From an uncultured Paenibacillus sp. (GTDB lineage: Bacteria; Bacillota; Bacilli; Paenibacillales; Paenibacillaceae), in the NCBI GenBank assembly GCA_937895345.1, contig CALAWP010000065.1, positions 1 to 13,780 on the forward strand: a DNA stretch of 13,780 bases, in the 5' to 3' direction. Below the pieces are notes generated by a model. It was not told the DNA's origin and made no database searches. It worked only from the letters and a program-made list of their open reading frames with translations. Within the stretch, counting starts at the first letter, position 1; each line of letters starts with the position of its first letter. The translations under genes were made by a program, and so were the position numbers. Positions 6,549 through 12,775 of the stretch are shown here, piece after piece.

Positions 6549-7118
6549 ATGTCCATTGTACAGCAATTGATGGATTTCAACCAAAAGTTCGTGGAAGAAA
6601 AACAATATGAAGCTTATTTGACGGATAAATATCCGGAAAAGAAGATCGCCATATTGACCTGTATGGACACGCGCTTGATGGAGCTGTTGCCGAAGGCGCT
6701 CAACCTTAAAAACGGCGACGCTAAATTTATTAAAAATGCGGGTGCTGTTCTGACTCAGCCGTTCGGCAGCGCCATGCGAAGCATCCTCGTTGCCGTCTAC
6801 GAGCTGGGCGCTCGCGAAGTGCTCGTCATCGGGCATCACGGCTGCGGCATGACGAACCTGGATTCCAAAAGCCTGGTCAACAAATTTATCGACAACGGCA
6901 TCGACCCGACGGTTATTCAAACGTTGGAAAACTCGGGCATTCGGATGGAAAAGTTTCTTAGAGGCTTCAGCCGTCCCGAGGAAGGCGTCATGCACAGCGT
7001 GCGCATGATTCGCAACCATCCGCTGTTTCCGGAAGCCATCCCCGTGCACGGATTTGTCATGGATCCTTCGACCGGCGCGCTGGAGCTGCTTGTAGAGGAT
7101 TATCGGGGGGAGAAGTAA
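6549..7118 (+). CDS. ytiB: Beta-class carbonic anhydrase, YtiB-like
   Basis: This enzyme interconverts CO2 and bicarbonate in the cytoplasm and supplies bicarbonate to carboxylases. The ATG at 6549 follows TGGAGGAGGGTGACTAGAA, a strong RBS. The 189-residue product has the complete zinc site of the beta family: Cys38, Asp40 and Arg42 in CMDTR, and His96 and Cys99 in HHGC. The NAGA segment (63-66) and the FGSAMRSILVAVYELGA helix are also present. Length, the opening SIVQQLMDFNQKF and the closing VHGFVMDPSTGALELLV closely follow B. subtilis YtiB as I remember it. There is no signal peptide. It has its own promoter and a terminator overlapping the stop codon, so it is a single-gene unit unrelated to the menaquinone genes ahead of it. 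Confidence 0.93.
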   Translation: MSIVQQLMDFNQKFVEEKQYEAYLTDKYPEKKIAILTCMDTRLMELLPKALNLKNGDAKFIKNAGAVLTQPFGSAMRSILVAVYELGAREVLVIGHHGCGMTNLDSKSLVNKFIDNGIDPTVIQTLENSGIRMEKFLRGFSRPEEGVMHSVRMIRNHPLFPEAIPVHGFVMDPSTGALELLVEDYRGEK

Positions 7119-7143
7119 ACCTTCTCCCTTCTTCATTTTCTTC
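7108..7143 (+). terminator. Rho-independent terminator overlapping the ytiB stop codon
   Basis: GGGAGAAG (7108-7115) pairs perfectly with CTTCTCCC (7121-7128) across a 5-base loop, TAAAC, that contains the stop codon itself. A T-rich tract (TTCTTCATTTTCTT) follows. The stem begins inside the final codons of the gene. Confidence 0.6.
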
Positions 7144-7178
7144 CCAATCTCATTCCAATCAAGGACGGGGTGATCCTT

Positions 7179-7982
7179 ATGCTGATCCGCAAAGCCGTCA
7201 GCGCTTATTTTGCCGCTTTTGCGGGCATCATCTGGTTTGCGCTGAACGCAGCGCTGCATGACGGTTCGGACGCCGACCGCTTCGGCAGTTTTGCCGGATG
7301 GCTCGTGCTGGCCGGCCTGTACGCCTTTCCGATCGCGCTGGTCTACGGCTCGCTTGTGTCCATCGGCATGGACCTGATTCTTAACCGCCGCCGTTGGCCC
7401 CAAGTTGTAAAACATCTGCTTTCGGGCCTCGGACATGTCGCTGGCGGCTGGATATTCGGAGCATTATTTTTCTCCCTCTTTGGGGGCGGATCGACGCTTC
7501 GGCGGCTCATGTATCCAGACGGCTTTACATGGGCCTGCATCGGCACGGCCGCCTTCTTCTTCGCGGCGGACCGGCTTCTTGTCTATTGGCAAGGCAAACG
7601 GACCGCCAGGCTGAGATACCCCGTCCTGCTTGTGATGCCGATCGCCGTTGCCGTCGCGATTCTCGTCTCGCTCCATCGCCCGTCGCCGCCGCTTCCGCCG
7701 TTCGAAGCCGCAGATGCCGTATCTCTGGCTACGGCAGGAGGAGACAATACGGTCATCGACCGCTTCCCGGACGAAGAAGGCACCGTTCGGACGTCGATTG
7801 ACGGTTACGACGTCTCCCTGTCGACCAAAGCGGTTCCGCTCGACGCGGGCAAATATGAAGTTACGTTTACCGAGCATTGGACCGGCGGCGACCAACAGGG
7901 CTCCTATTGGTACGCTTACGTTGTAGAAAGAAACGGCGTCACCCTAAGCGGCAAAGGCGGCGACCGGCCGCCTTACTTATAG
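7179..7982 (+). CDS. Hypothetical membrane protein with C-terminal soluble domain (267 aa)
   Basis: The ATG at 7179 is preceded by AAGGACGGGGTGATCC, with the GGGGTGA core 5-6 nt away. A GTG at 7170 is in frame but lies inside that RBS. Five hydrophobic helices are visible (about 8-26, 38-66, 78-101, 115-136 and 147-165), with basic loops (NRRRWPQ at 69-75, KRTARLR at 140-146) marking the cytoplasmic side. They are followed by a proline-rich linker (SPPLPPF, 169-175) and a polar domain of about 90 residues that ends SYWYAYVVERNGVTLSGKGG. By the positive-inside rule the C-terminal domain should be outside the membrane. Its alternating pattern suggests beta structure. I recognise no family or catalytic motif. 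It is convergent with the flavoprotein gene at 8083. Confidence 0.75.
   Translation: MLIRKAVSAYFAAFAGIIWFALNAALHDGSDADRFGSFAGWLVLAGLYAFPIALVYGSLVSIGMDLILNRRRWPQVVKHLLSGLGHVAGGWIFGALFFSLFGGGSTLRRLMYPDGFTWACIGTAAFFFAADRLLVYWQGKRTARLRYPVLLVMPIAVAVAILVSLHRPSPPLPPFEAADAVSLATAGGDNTVIDRFPDEEGTVRTSIDGYDVSLSTKAVPLDAGKYEVTFTEHWTGGDQQGSYWYAYVVERNGVTLSGKGGDRPPYL
7954..7974. terminator. Hairpin at the 3' end of the membrane protein gene, possible bidirectional terminator
   Basis: AAGGCGGC and GCCGCCTT form a perfect 8-bp stem with a GACCG loop, lying over the last codons of the gene at 7179. The following tract is AT-rich but not a true T-run. The location between convergent genes suits a terminator, but the U-tract is weak on both strands. 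Confidence 0.3.
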
Positions 7983-8082
7983 ATATTAGTTATAATGAAC
8001 CTCTGCCAATCCGTAATGCTGGGTATGGCGAGAGTGCCTTCAATGCCGGAACCAGGCCATACGGCCGCCTGCTATGATCGGG

Positions 8083-8991
8083 CTACGCAATCGGCCAATC
8101 TTCCGCAATCAGATCCGAGTTTACTCCGATCGCCGCCTTGCTTCCCGCCGCGGCGGCGATTATGGCTTGCGGCGGGGAGGCGGATGCCATGTCGCCGGCG
8201 GCATACACCCCGTATACGCTCGTTCGTCCCCAATCGTCCGTCCGCACAAACCCCTTTTCGTTGAACGCGCAGCCCAGCATTTCCCCTAACGCCGAGGCCA
8301 TCCGCCATTGCGTGGACACGAACCCGCCCCTGCACTCCACCTGGGATCCGTCGTCCAGCACCATCGCTCCAAGCTTCCCGTTCGTTCCGAGCAATTGCCT
8401 GATCTTTCCCGCATGCACCTTTATCCCTACGCGCGCCAGATCTGCCGACTCCTTTTCTTTCAGCGCTCCGGTTCCGTTCGTGCACACGATTATGCGGCGG
8501 CTCCATTGATAAACCAGCCTCGTCAAGCGCATCGCGTCGCTGGCGTCCGCGATAACGGCCAACGGCTGGTCGGCCAGTTCCCAGCCGTCGCAATACGGGC
8601 AGCTGAACAGGCTGATGCCGTAATAAGCTTCAATACCCGGAACGTCCGGCAGTCTCTCCCGAAGTCCCGTAGCCAGAATCAGCTTGCGGGCGGCGAAGCT
8701 GCGGCCCGTGCTTGCGGTCACTCGAAACCCGCGGCCTATGCGGACGGCCGCCAATACTCTCAAGGACCTATGAACAGCTGCAGGGTATCGGGACAGCTCC
8801 TGCAACGCCAATAAGCGAAATTGTTTGGGATCGACGCCGTCTCTCGTGACGAAACCGTGGACATGTCTCGTGGAGGCATTGCGGGGCTTGCCATCGTCCA
8901 GCAGCATAACCGTTCTTTTGGCCCTGGCCAGCACCAATGCGGCATTCAATCCGGCAGGCCCTCCGCCGATTACCGCGCAATCCATCATCAT
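8083..8991 (-). CDS. FAD-dependent thioredoxin-reductase-fold oxidoreductase with CPYC dithiol
   Basis: The start at 8991 is the first of three tandem ATGs and follows CTGGAGGAATCCGGA, a good RBS. The 302-residue protein has the N-terminal FAD fingerprint CAVIGGGPAGL (5-15), the redox pair Cys131/Cys134 in SCPYCDGWE, and the second FAD motif GVYAAGDMA (261-269). Length and order match the low-molecular-weight thioredoxin reductase superfamily. The HRR NADPH-phosphate motif of classical TrxB is missing, and the expected glycine-rich GxGxxA motif after the CPYC region reads VIADASDA (146-153). It is therefore better placed with the broad CPYCDGW group of NAD(P)/FAD oxidoreductases, related to GliT-type dithiol oxidases, than with true TrxB. 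No thioredoxin or biosynthetic cluster is adjacent, so the substrate is unknown. The gene is divergent from the GH43 gene. Confidence 0.87.
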   Translation of the reverse strand: MMMDCAVIGGGPAGLNAALVLARAKRTVMLLDDGKPRNASTRHVHGFVTRDGVDPKQFRLLALQELSRYPAAVHRSLRVLAAVRIGRGFRVTASTGRSFAARKLILATGLRERLPDVPGIEAYYGISLFSCPYCDGWELADQPLAVIADASDAMRLTRLVYQWSRRIIVCTNGTGALKEKESADLARVGIKVHAGKIRQLLGTNGKLGAMVLDDGSQVECRGGFVSTQWRMASALGEMLGCAFNEKGFVRTDDWGRTSVYGVYAAGDMASASPPQAIIAAAAGSKAAIGVNSDLIAEDWPIA

Positions 8992-9041
8992 TCCGGATTC
9001 CTCCAGCTAACAGGCCGAATTTTCGTGCAAACCAAACCTTT

Positions 9042-9065
9042 CGTATATGTATATCGTATAATACG
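9042..9065. promoter_or_regulatory. AT-rich palindromic block in the divergent gap between the flavoprotein and GH43 genes
   Basis: CGTATA occurs twice, 13 bp apart (9042-9047 and 9055-9060), and the second copy is part of a perfect 11-bp palindrome CGTATAATACG (9055-9065). The block lies 50-75 bp ahead of the flavoprotein start and includes TATTAT/TATACG-like hexamers on the minus strand. It could hold that gene's -10 region or a regulator site. No matching -35 at correct spacing was found. Confidence 0.3.
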
Positions 9066-9102
9066 GCCCCTCATGCCAACGACGCCTTCCCATTTCTGAC
9101 AC

Positions 9103-9131
9103 TAGACAAAAAATGCGCCTTTATGTATTAT
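9103..9131 (+). promoter_or_regulatory. Sigma-A promoter of the GH43 gene
   Basis: TAGACA (9103-9108) and TATTAT (9126-9131) are separated by exactly 17 bp. Each matches consensus at 5 of 6 positions. The predicted start of transcription is near 9138, giving a leader of about 45 nt that carries an AT-rich inverted repeat and the RBS. Confidence 0.65.
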
Positions 9132-9150
9132 TAATATCATTATAAAACAT

Positions 9151-9166
9151 TTAATATTTTTATTAA
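9151..9166. promoter_or_regulatory. AT-rich inverted repeat just downstream of the GH43 promoter, candidate operator
   Basis: TTAATA and TATTAA flank TTTT, making a 16-bp palindrome between the predicted transcription start and the RBS of the GH43 gene. It is a plausible roadblock-type operator and overlaps the motif shared with the upstream region of the ArsR-type regulator. AT-rich palindromes also arise by chance, so confidence is low. Confidence 0.35.
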
Positions 9167-9183
9167 CCTATAAGGAGGACATC

Positions 9184-10179
9184 ATGAGCTCATTACCGCA
9201 AACCGAGGCCTATATAAACCCAGTCGTTTTGCAGCGCGCGGACCCTTGGATCTACAAGCATACGGACGGCTACTACTATTTCACCGCATCCGTACCGGAA
9301 TACGACCGCATCGAATTGAGAAGATCGTTGACCGTTCAAGGCTTGGCGGAAGCGCAGCCCGTCGTCTGCTGGAGAAAATACGAAACCGGAATGATGAGCG
9401 CCAACATCTGGGCTCCGGAAATCCATTATATCGACGGCAAATGGTATATTTATTTTGCCGCCGCCCGCACCGCTGAAACAAACGACGGCTTGTTCGATCA
9501 CCGCATGTTCGTTCTGGAGAACGCCAGCGCCAACCCGCTTGAGGGCGAATGGACGGAAAAAGGCCAAATTCGCACCGCTTGGGAATCGTTTGCCCTGGAC
9601 GCCACCACCTTCGAACACCGCGGAACGCGTTACCTCGTATGGGCGCAAAAGGATCCTTCGATCGTCGGCAACTCCAACCTGTACATTGCCCCAATGAGCA
9701 ATCCGTGGACGCTGGAGGGGCCGCAAGCCTGCATCACGACGCCGGAATACGATTGGGAAAAGATCGGTTTTCTCGTCAACGAGGGAGCGGCGGTGCTGAA
9801 GCGCAACGGCCGCATCTTCATCAGTTATTCGGCAAGCGCAACCGATCACAATTACTGTATGGGCCTGCTGTGGGCGGACGAAAACAGCGATTTGATGGAC
9901 CCGGCCTCCTGGAGCAAATCCCCGACGCCGGTATTCCAATCCGACGCTTCGGTCAGCCAATTCGGCCCCGGTCACAACAGCTTTACGGTTGCGGAGGACG
10001 GGAAGACCGACCTGCTGGTCTATCATGCCCGCAGTTATACGCAAATCGACGGCGACCCGCTGTACGATCCGAACCGCCATACCTGCGTCAAAGCCTTTAC
10101 ATGGGACGAGAAAGGCATGCCGCAATTCGGCACGCCGGCTCCCGCTCCGGCCGTTCCCGCTTTATTGCAAAAGGGCTGA
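9184..10179 (+). CDS. Glycoside hydrolase family 43 protein, intracellular (probable arabinofuranosidase/xylosidase type)
   Basis: The ATG at 9184 follows AAGGAGGACATC, an ideal RBS. The 331-residue product has the layout of a single-domain GH43 five-bladed propeller. The general base is Asp20 in QRADPWIYKH. The likely pKa-tuning Asp is Asp139 in SFALDATTF. The general acid is Glu200 in FLVNEGAAVL. The family also shows the IWAPEIHYIDGKWYIYFAA blade (75-93) and GPGHNSF near the end (about 264-270). There is no signal peptide, so it should act in the cytoplasm on imported oligosaccharides, probably arabinose- or xylose-containing. Subfamily and exact specificity cannot be set by eye. No transporter or other sugar genes are nearby. 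The convergent ArsR-type regulator is the obvious candidate controller. Confidence 0.9.
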   Translation: MSSLPQTEAYINPVVLQRADPWIYKHTDGYYYFTASVPEYDRIELRRSLTVQGLAEAQPVVCWRKYETGMMSANIWAPEIHYIDGKWYIYFAAARTAETNDGLFDHRMFVLENASANPLEGEWTEKGQIRTAWESFALDATTFEHRGTRYLVWAQKDPSIVGNSNLYIAPMSNPWTLEGPQACITTPEYDWEKIGFLVNEGAAVLKRNGRIFISYSASATDHNYCMGLLWADENSDLMDPASWSKSPTPVFQSDASVSQFGPGHNSFTVAEDGKTDLLVYHARSYTQIDGDPLYDPNRHTCVKAFTWDEKGMPQFGTPAPAPAVPALLQKG

Positions 10180-10212
10180 CCGTTTGCAAGCAAGCCGCTT
10201 AAGCAGCCAACC

Positions 10213-10239
10213 ATGCCGCATCCGATAAGGGTGCGGCAT
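10213..10239 (+). terminator. Hairpin after the GH43 gene
   Basis: ATGCCGCATCC and GGGTGCGGCAT form an 11-bp stem (one G-T pair) with loop GATAA, 34 bp past the stop of the GH43 gene. No T-run follows, so it may be an mRNA-stabilising 3' structure or work with the stronger hairpin about 60 bp further on. Confidence 0.4.
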
Positions 10240-10299
10240 TCGCATGTGCCGGCACTCGCGATGAAAGCGTCGTCATTTGCAGGATGCCCCAATACAATC

Positions 10300-10336
10300 A
10301 GCACAAAGGAAGGCCTGTGCGGCCTTCCTTTGTGCT
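10300..10336. terminator. Perfect 16-bp hairpin between convergent genes, probable bidirectional terminator
   Basis: The arms at 10300-10315 and 10321-10336 are perfect complements across the loop TGTGC. Each 3' arm carries a CCTTCCTTTGTG tract, so the pyrimidine-rich run is inside the stem on both strands rather than after it. Its position between the 3' ends of the GH43 gene and the ArsR-type regulator fits a shared terminator. Confidence 0.6.
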
Positions 10337-10352
10337 TGATCGGCAGCCGGAG

Positions 10353-10426
10353 CGCCCGCTCGGCGGCCTGACGTCTGGCGCCCGCTCGCCGGCCTGGCCA
10401 CTGGCGCCCGCAGGCGCCGTCTGCGG
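10353..10426. repeat. GC-rich imperfect tandem repeat, 26-bp unit
   Basis: Two adjacent 26-bp units (10353-10378 and 10379-10404) both begin CGCCCGCTCG and end CTGG, with most of the interior shared (GGCCTG in the middle). A third, partial and degenerate copy starts CGCCCGC at 10405. The block sits in the non-coding gap between the hairpin and the stop of the regulator gene and is much richer in GC than its surroundings. I see no gene in it. Confidence 0.55.
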
Positions 10427-10448
10427 CCGGCGCAGGACGCGCCCGAAA

Positions 10449-11387
10449 TTATTCGCCTTCGGCTTCCGCGATCGCTTTTCTCTCGTAATACAGCTTAAAG
10501 ACGATATCCTGGTTGTAATTGCCGAAGCCGGTGCCGAACAGCGTGACGCCGCCGACGTTTTCCGCGTCTTCGTGCACTGCGATACGGAACGTCCATTGCT
10601 TCAAGTCGATCTGGAGATCGGCCAGCTTGACGTCCGAGATCCGCGTACCGTCGATGAACGTGCCTTCGTTGTTGATTTTCAGCACCTTCAGCAAGCCGTA
10701 CTGGTTGATTTCGTCCCACCACCAGTCCGGGGTGTAGCGGCCCCTGCTGCCGCCGCCGAAATCGCCGGGGCTCGTCCAAGTGCCAAGCAAGACGCCGTTC
10801 AACGTAAACGTAATATCCGACGGCCAGTTCTCATTGGCGAACGGCGCTTCCGACGAAATTTCCATCGAAATTTCCAGCTCGACCGGTTCTTCGTTTTTCA
10901 TCAAATAGTTGGCCAGACGGTACTCCACAAATCCTTGTCCGAACCATAAAATTTTGGCGTTGACACGCTCCGGCTCCAAAAAGGCGCGGGGTTCGTCGAA
11001 CATTCCGATAACCTTGACCGTTGTCGCCAATCCGCAGGTCGGATTCGCTTCGAAGTCGGTGTAATGTCCGACCGATACTTCCGTAACGTGACATTCGCGG
11101 AATACCGTTTCAACCTTGGGAGGAAAAATGATTTCAATGGAATCGGTTACAAGCGTGCATACTTTTTTGGCCCCGCCTTTGCCGGGCTGCATCGACGTCT
11201 TAATAATGCTGGCGCGCTCCAGCTTCTTGACGTGCATCGTCATAATTGCGCTGCTCAGGCTCAACGCCTCCGCCAGCTCCTTGACGTTCATCGGCTTCTG
11301 GGCGAGCAGACGAATCATTTCGATCCGCACGCTGCTGGCCAGCGCTTCATAGACCGGGAGGGAATGCTGGGATATATCGATTTTCAT
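10449..11387 (-). CDS. ArsR-type winged-helix regulator with long C-terminal beta-rich domain
   Basis: The ATG at 11387 is preceded by AAGGATGGGACCCGA, a moderate RBS. The N-terminal 80 residues form a winged helix of the ArsR type: EALASSVRIEMIRLLAQKPMNVKELAEAL (15-43 with helix 3 following), SLSSAIMTMHVKKLERASII (43-62), then a beta-wing around 64-80. The metal-binding CxC of classical ArsR proteins is absent. Residues about 85-312 are a large, mostly beta-strand region with aromatic patches (DWWWDEINQYG at 221-231) and a final ITLF-like barrel pattern. This suggests a ligand-binding, possibly carbohydrate-sensing, domain. At 312 residues it is three times the usual ArsR size. It is convergent with the GH43 gene and shares an upstream motif with it, so control of that gene is a reasonable inference. 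No enzyme motif is seen. Confidence 0.83.
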   Translation of the reverse strand: MKIDISQHSLPVYEALASSVRIEMIRLLAQKPMNVKELAEALSLSSAIMTMHVKKLERASIIKTSMQPGKGGAKKVCTLVTDSIEIIFPPKVETVFRECHVTEVSVGHYTDFEANPTCGLATTVKVIGMFDEPRAFLEPERVNAKILWFGQGFVEYRLANYLMKNEEPVELEISMEISSEAPFANENWPSDITFTLNGVLLGTWTSPGDFGGGSRGRYTPDWWWDEINQYGLLKVLKINNEGTFIDGTRISDVKLADLQIDLKQWTFRIAVHEDAENVGGVTLFGTGFGNYNQDIVFKLYYERKAIAEAEGE

Positions 11388-11412
11388 TCGGGTCCCATCC
11401 TTATAAATAATA

Positions 11413-11432
11413 GGTATGTAAATAAATATACC
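11413..11432. promoter_or_regulatory. Inverted repeat over the -10 region of the ArsR-type gene, candidate autoregulatory operator
   Basis: GGTAT and ATACC are separated by ten A/T-rich bases (GTAAATAAAT), a 20-bp dyad of the size bound by ArsR-type dimers. It overlaps the predicted -10 of the regulator's own promoter, so binding would block transcription. Confidence 0.4.
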
Positions 11433-11453
11433 CCAATGTTAACGACTGCACAA
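11425..11453 (-). promoter_or_regulatory. Candidate sigma-A promoter of the ArsR-type regulator
   Basis: On the minus strand TTGTGC (11448-11453) and TATATT (11425-11430) are separated by 17 bp. The -10 is good (5 of 6) and the -35 is weak (3 of 6). It would give a leader of about 30 nt before the ATG at 11387. Confidence 0.4.
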
Positions 11454-11479
11454 CTCCTCTATTAAATAGGCGACAATTG

Positions 11480-11518
11480 GAAAAAGGCGAAAACGGATGG
11501 ACCGAAACCGCTTTCGCC
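11480..11518 (-). terminator. Rho-independent terminator of the mhq-like operon
   Basis: Read on the minus strand, GGCGAAAGCGG and CCGTTTTCGCC form an 11-bp stem (one G-U pair) with an 11-base loop, followed directly by TTTTTCC. It lies 34 bp past the stop of the flavin reductase-like gene and separates that operon from the ArsR-type gene. Confidence 0.75.
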
Positions 11519-11551
11519 GATTAAGTTGCCATTCCTATCGCAGATCATCCG

Positions 11552-12163
11552 TCACCGGGGTCTGACCAGCGTAAACGTTTCTCCGAGCTTGGCGTAGTCG
11601 TCCCCGGCGAGCCTGCTTACGGGCGACAGCTTCTCGCCATCGATCCGTCCGTCCGAATACAACTCCTCCGCAATATGGAACCGCACGACGCGTCCGATGA
11701 GCAAGTCGCATGCCGGCTTATCGTCTTCTCCCCCAAGCTGCAGCGCATGCTCCAGCACGCATTCCATCCGGATTCGCGCCTCGGCGACGCCGGGTACCGT
11801 CACCGCATCGCTTGCAACGGCCGTCAGACCCGCCAGCTCGAGCTCGCTCACATCGGACGGTAGGGCAGCCGCCGTTCGGTTAATCGCTTCAATGTTGCGT
11901 TCGTCCGCAATATGGACGACAAACTCGCCGCGGTTCGCCGCATGCCGGGCCGTATCCTTGGGTTGCCCGTCCTTGCGCTGAACCGATACCGAAACCATCG
12001 GCGGGTCCGAGGATACGACATTGAAAAAGCTGAACGGCGCTCCGTTGACGACGCCGTCTTCCGACAGTGTCGTCACGAAGGCGACCGGTCTAGGAATGAT
12101 GCTCCCGATCAGCAGCTTGTAGTTGTCGCGGGCGCTTTGGGCGGCGGGATCGACGGCGATCAT
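11552..12163 (-). CDS. Flavin reductase-like (FMN-binding split barrel) protein
   Basis: The start is the ATG at 12163, chosen for its AAGGAGG RBS at 7-nt spacing and its 4-bp ATGA overlap with the esterase gene. The frame extends further upstream only by reading through that gene. The 203-residue product carries the flavin reductase-like signature: GSIIPRPVAFVTTLSEDG (20-37), then NGAPFSFFNVVSSDPPMVSVSV (40-61), and KDTARHAANRGEFVVHIAD (69-87). These segments make the FMN-binding split beta-barrel. It may supply reduced flavin or reduce a quinone-like compound. The exact reaction is unknown. It is the last gene of a three-gene operon with a ring-cleaving dioxygenase and an MhqD-like esterase, which points to aromatic or quinone detoxification. 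Confidence 0.86.
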   Translation of the reverse strand: MIAVDPAAQSARDNYKLLIGSIIPRPVAFVTTLSEDGVVNGAPFSFFNVVSSDPPMVSVSVQRKDGQPKDTARHAANRGEFVVHIADERNIEAINRTAAALPSDVSELELAGLTAVASDAVTVPGVAEARIRMECVLEHALQLGGEDDKPACDLLIGRVVRFHIAEELYSDGRIDGEKLSPVSRLAGDDYAKLGETFTLVRPR

Positions 12164-12771
12164 GCGAGCGCCTCCTTGCGCAGCCATTCCGCCGCAGCCT
12201 GCGCTTCCGTGCCGGTTAATTGATGGCCAAATCGTTCCCAATGCACATGAACGTTCGCTCCAGCGCCGCCGAGCAGAGCAACGAGTTCTCTCGTCTCCTG
12301 CGGCGAGCAGATCGGGTCGTTCTCGCCCGCTCCGACAAATACGGGAAGACCGGACATATCGGGCAGCTCCAAGCCCCTCAGCGGGACCATCGGGTGATGG
12401 AGCACGGCGGCCTTCAGGGCGTCCTTGTAATGAAACAGAAGACTGCCCGCGATGTTCGCTCCGTTTGAGTAACCGACCGCAATGACGTTGCCGTGGTCAA
12501 ATCCGTATTGCTCCGCAGCGGAATTTATAAAGTCGAACAGCTCCTTCGTGCGATACTTCAAATCCTCGATGTCGAATACGCCTTCGGCCAGCCGTCGGAA
12601 AAACCGGGGCATGCCGTTTTCCAGCACATTGCCCCGAACGCTCAGAACCGACGATTCCGGCGACAGCAGCGCCGCAAGCGGGAGCAAATCCCGCTCCGTC
12701 CCTCCCGTGCCGTGCAGAAGCAGCAGTACCGGCGCAGTTTCGTCCTTGCCTTTGGCAAACAAATGTTTCAT
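12160..12771 (-). CDS. mhqD: Carboxylesterase/hydrolase, MhqD-like
   Basis: This 203-residue alpha/beta hydrolase belongs to the phospholipase/carboxylesterase group. The oxyanion-hole segment LLLLHGTGGTERDL (16-29), nucleophile Ser102 in GYSNGA, Asp152 in GENDPI and His183 in FGHQL make a complete catalytic triad. It has no signal peptide. Length and arrangement resemble B. subtilis MhqD, which is induced by methylhydroquinone and catechol stress and is encoded next to a ring-cleaving dioxygenase, as here. The ATG at 12771 is preceded by AGAGGGGATAAGGGG and begins 4 bp after the dioxygenase stop. Its own stop overlaps the next start by 4 bp, so translation is probably coupled. The natural substrate is unknown. 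Confidence 0.85.
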   Translation of the reverse strand: MKHLFAKGKDETAPVLLLLHGTGGTERDLLPLAALLSPESSVLSVRGNVLENGMPRFFRRLAEGVFDIEDLKYRTKELFDFINSAAEQYGFDHGNVIAVGYSNGANIAGSLLFHYKDALKAAVLHHPMVPLRGLELPDMSGLPVFVGAGENDPICSPQETRELVALLGGAGANVHVHWERFGHQLTGTEAQAAAEWLRKEALA

Positions 12772-12775
12772 CCCC

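Noticed and set aside
9193..10125. A 310-codon minus-strand frame opposite the GH43 gene
   Set aside because: The GH43 catalytic residues, RBS and promoter are all on the plus strand. The antisense frame shows no family features.
10353..10426. Tandem repeat as a possible CRISPR array
   Set aside because: The units are directly adjacent with no unique spacers, only two to three copies exist and they diverge from each other.
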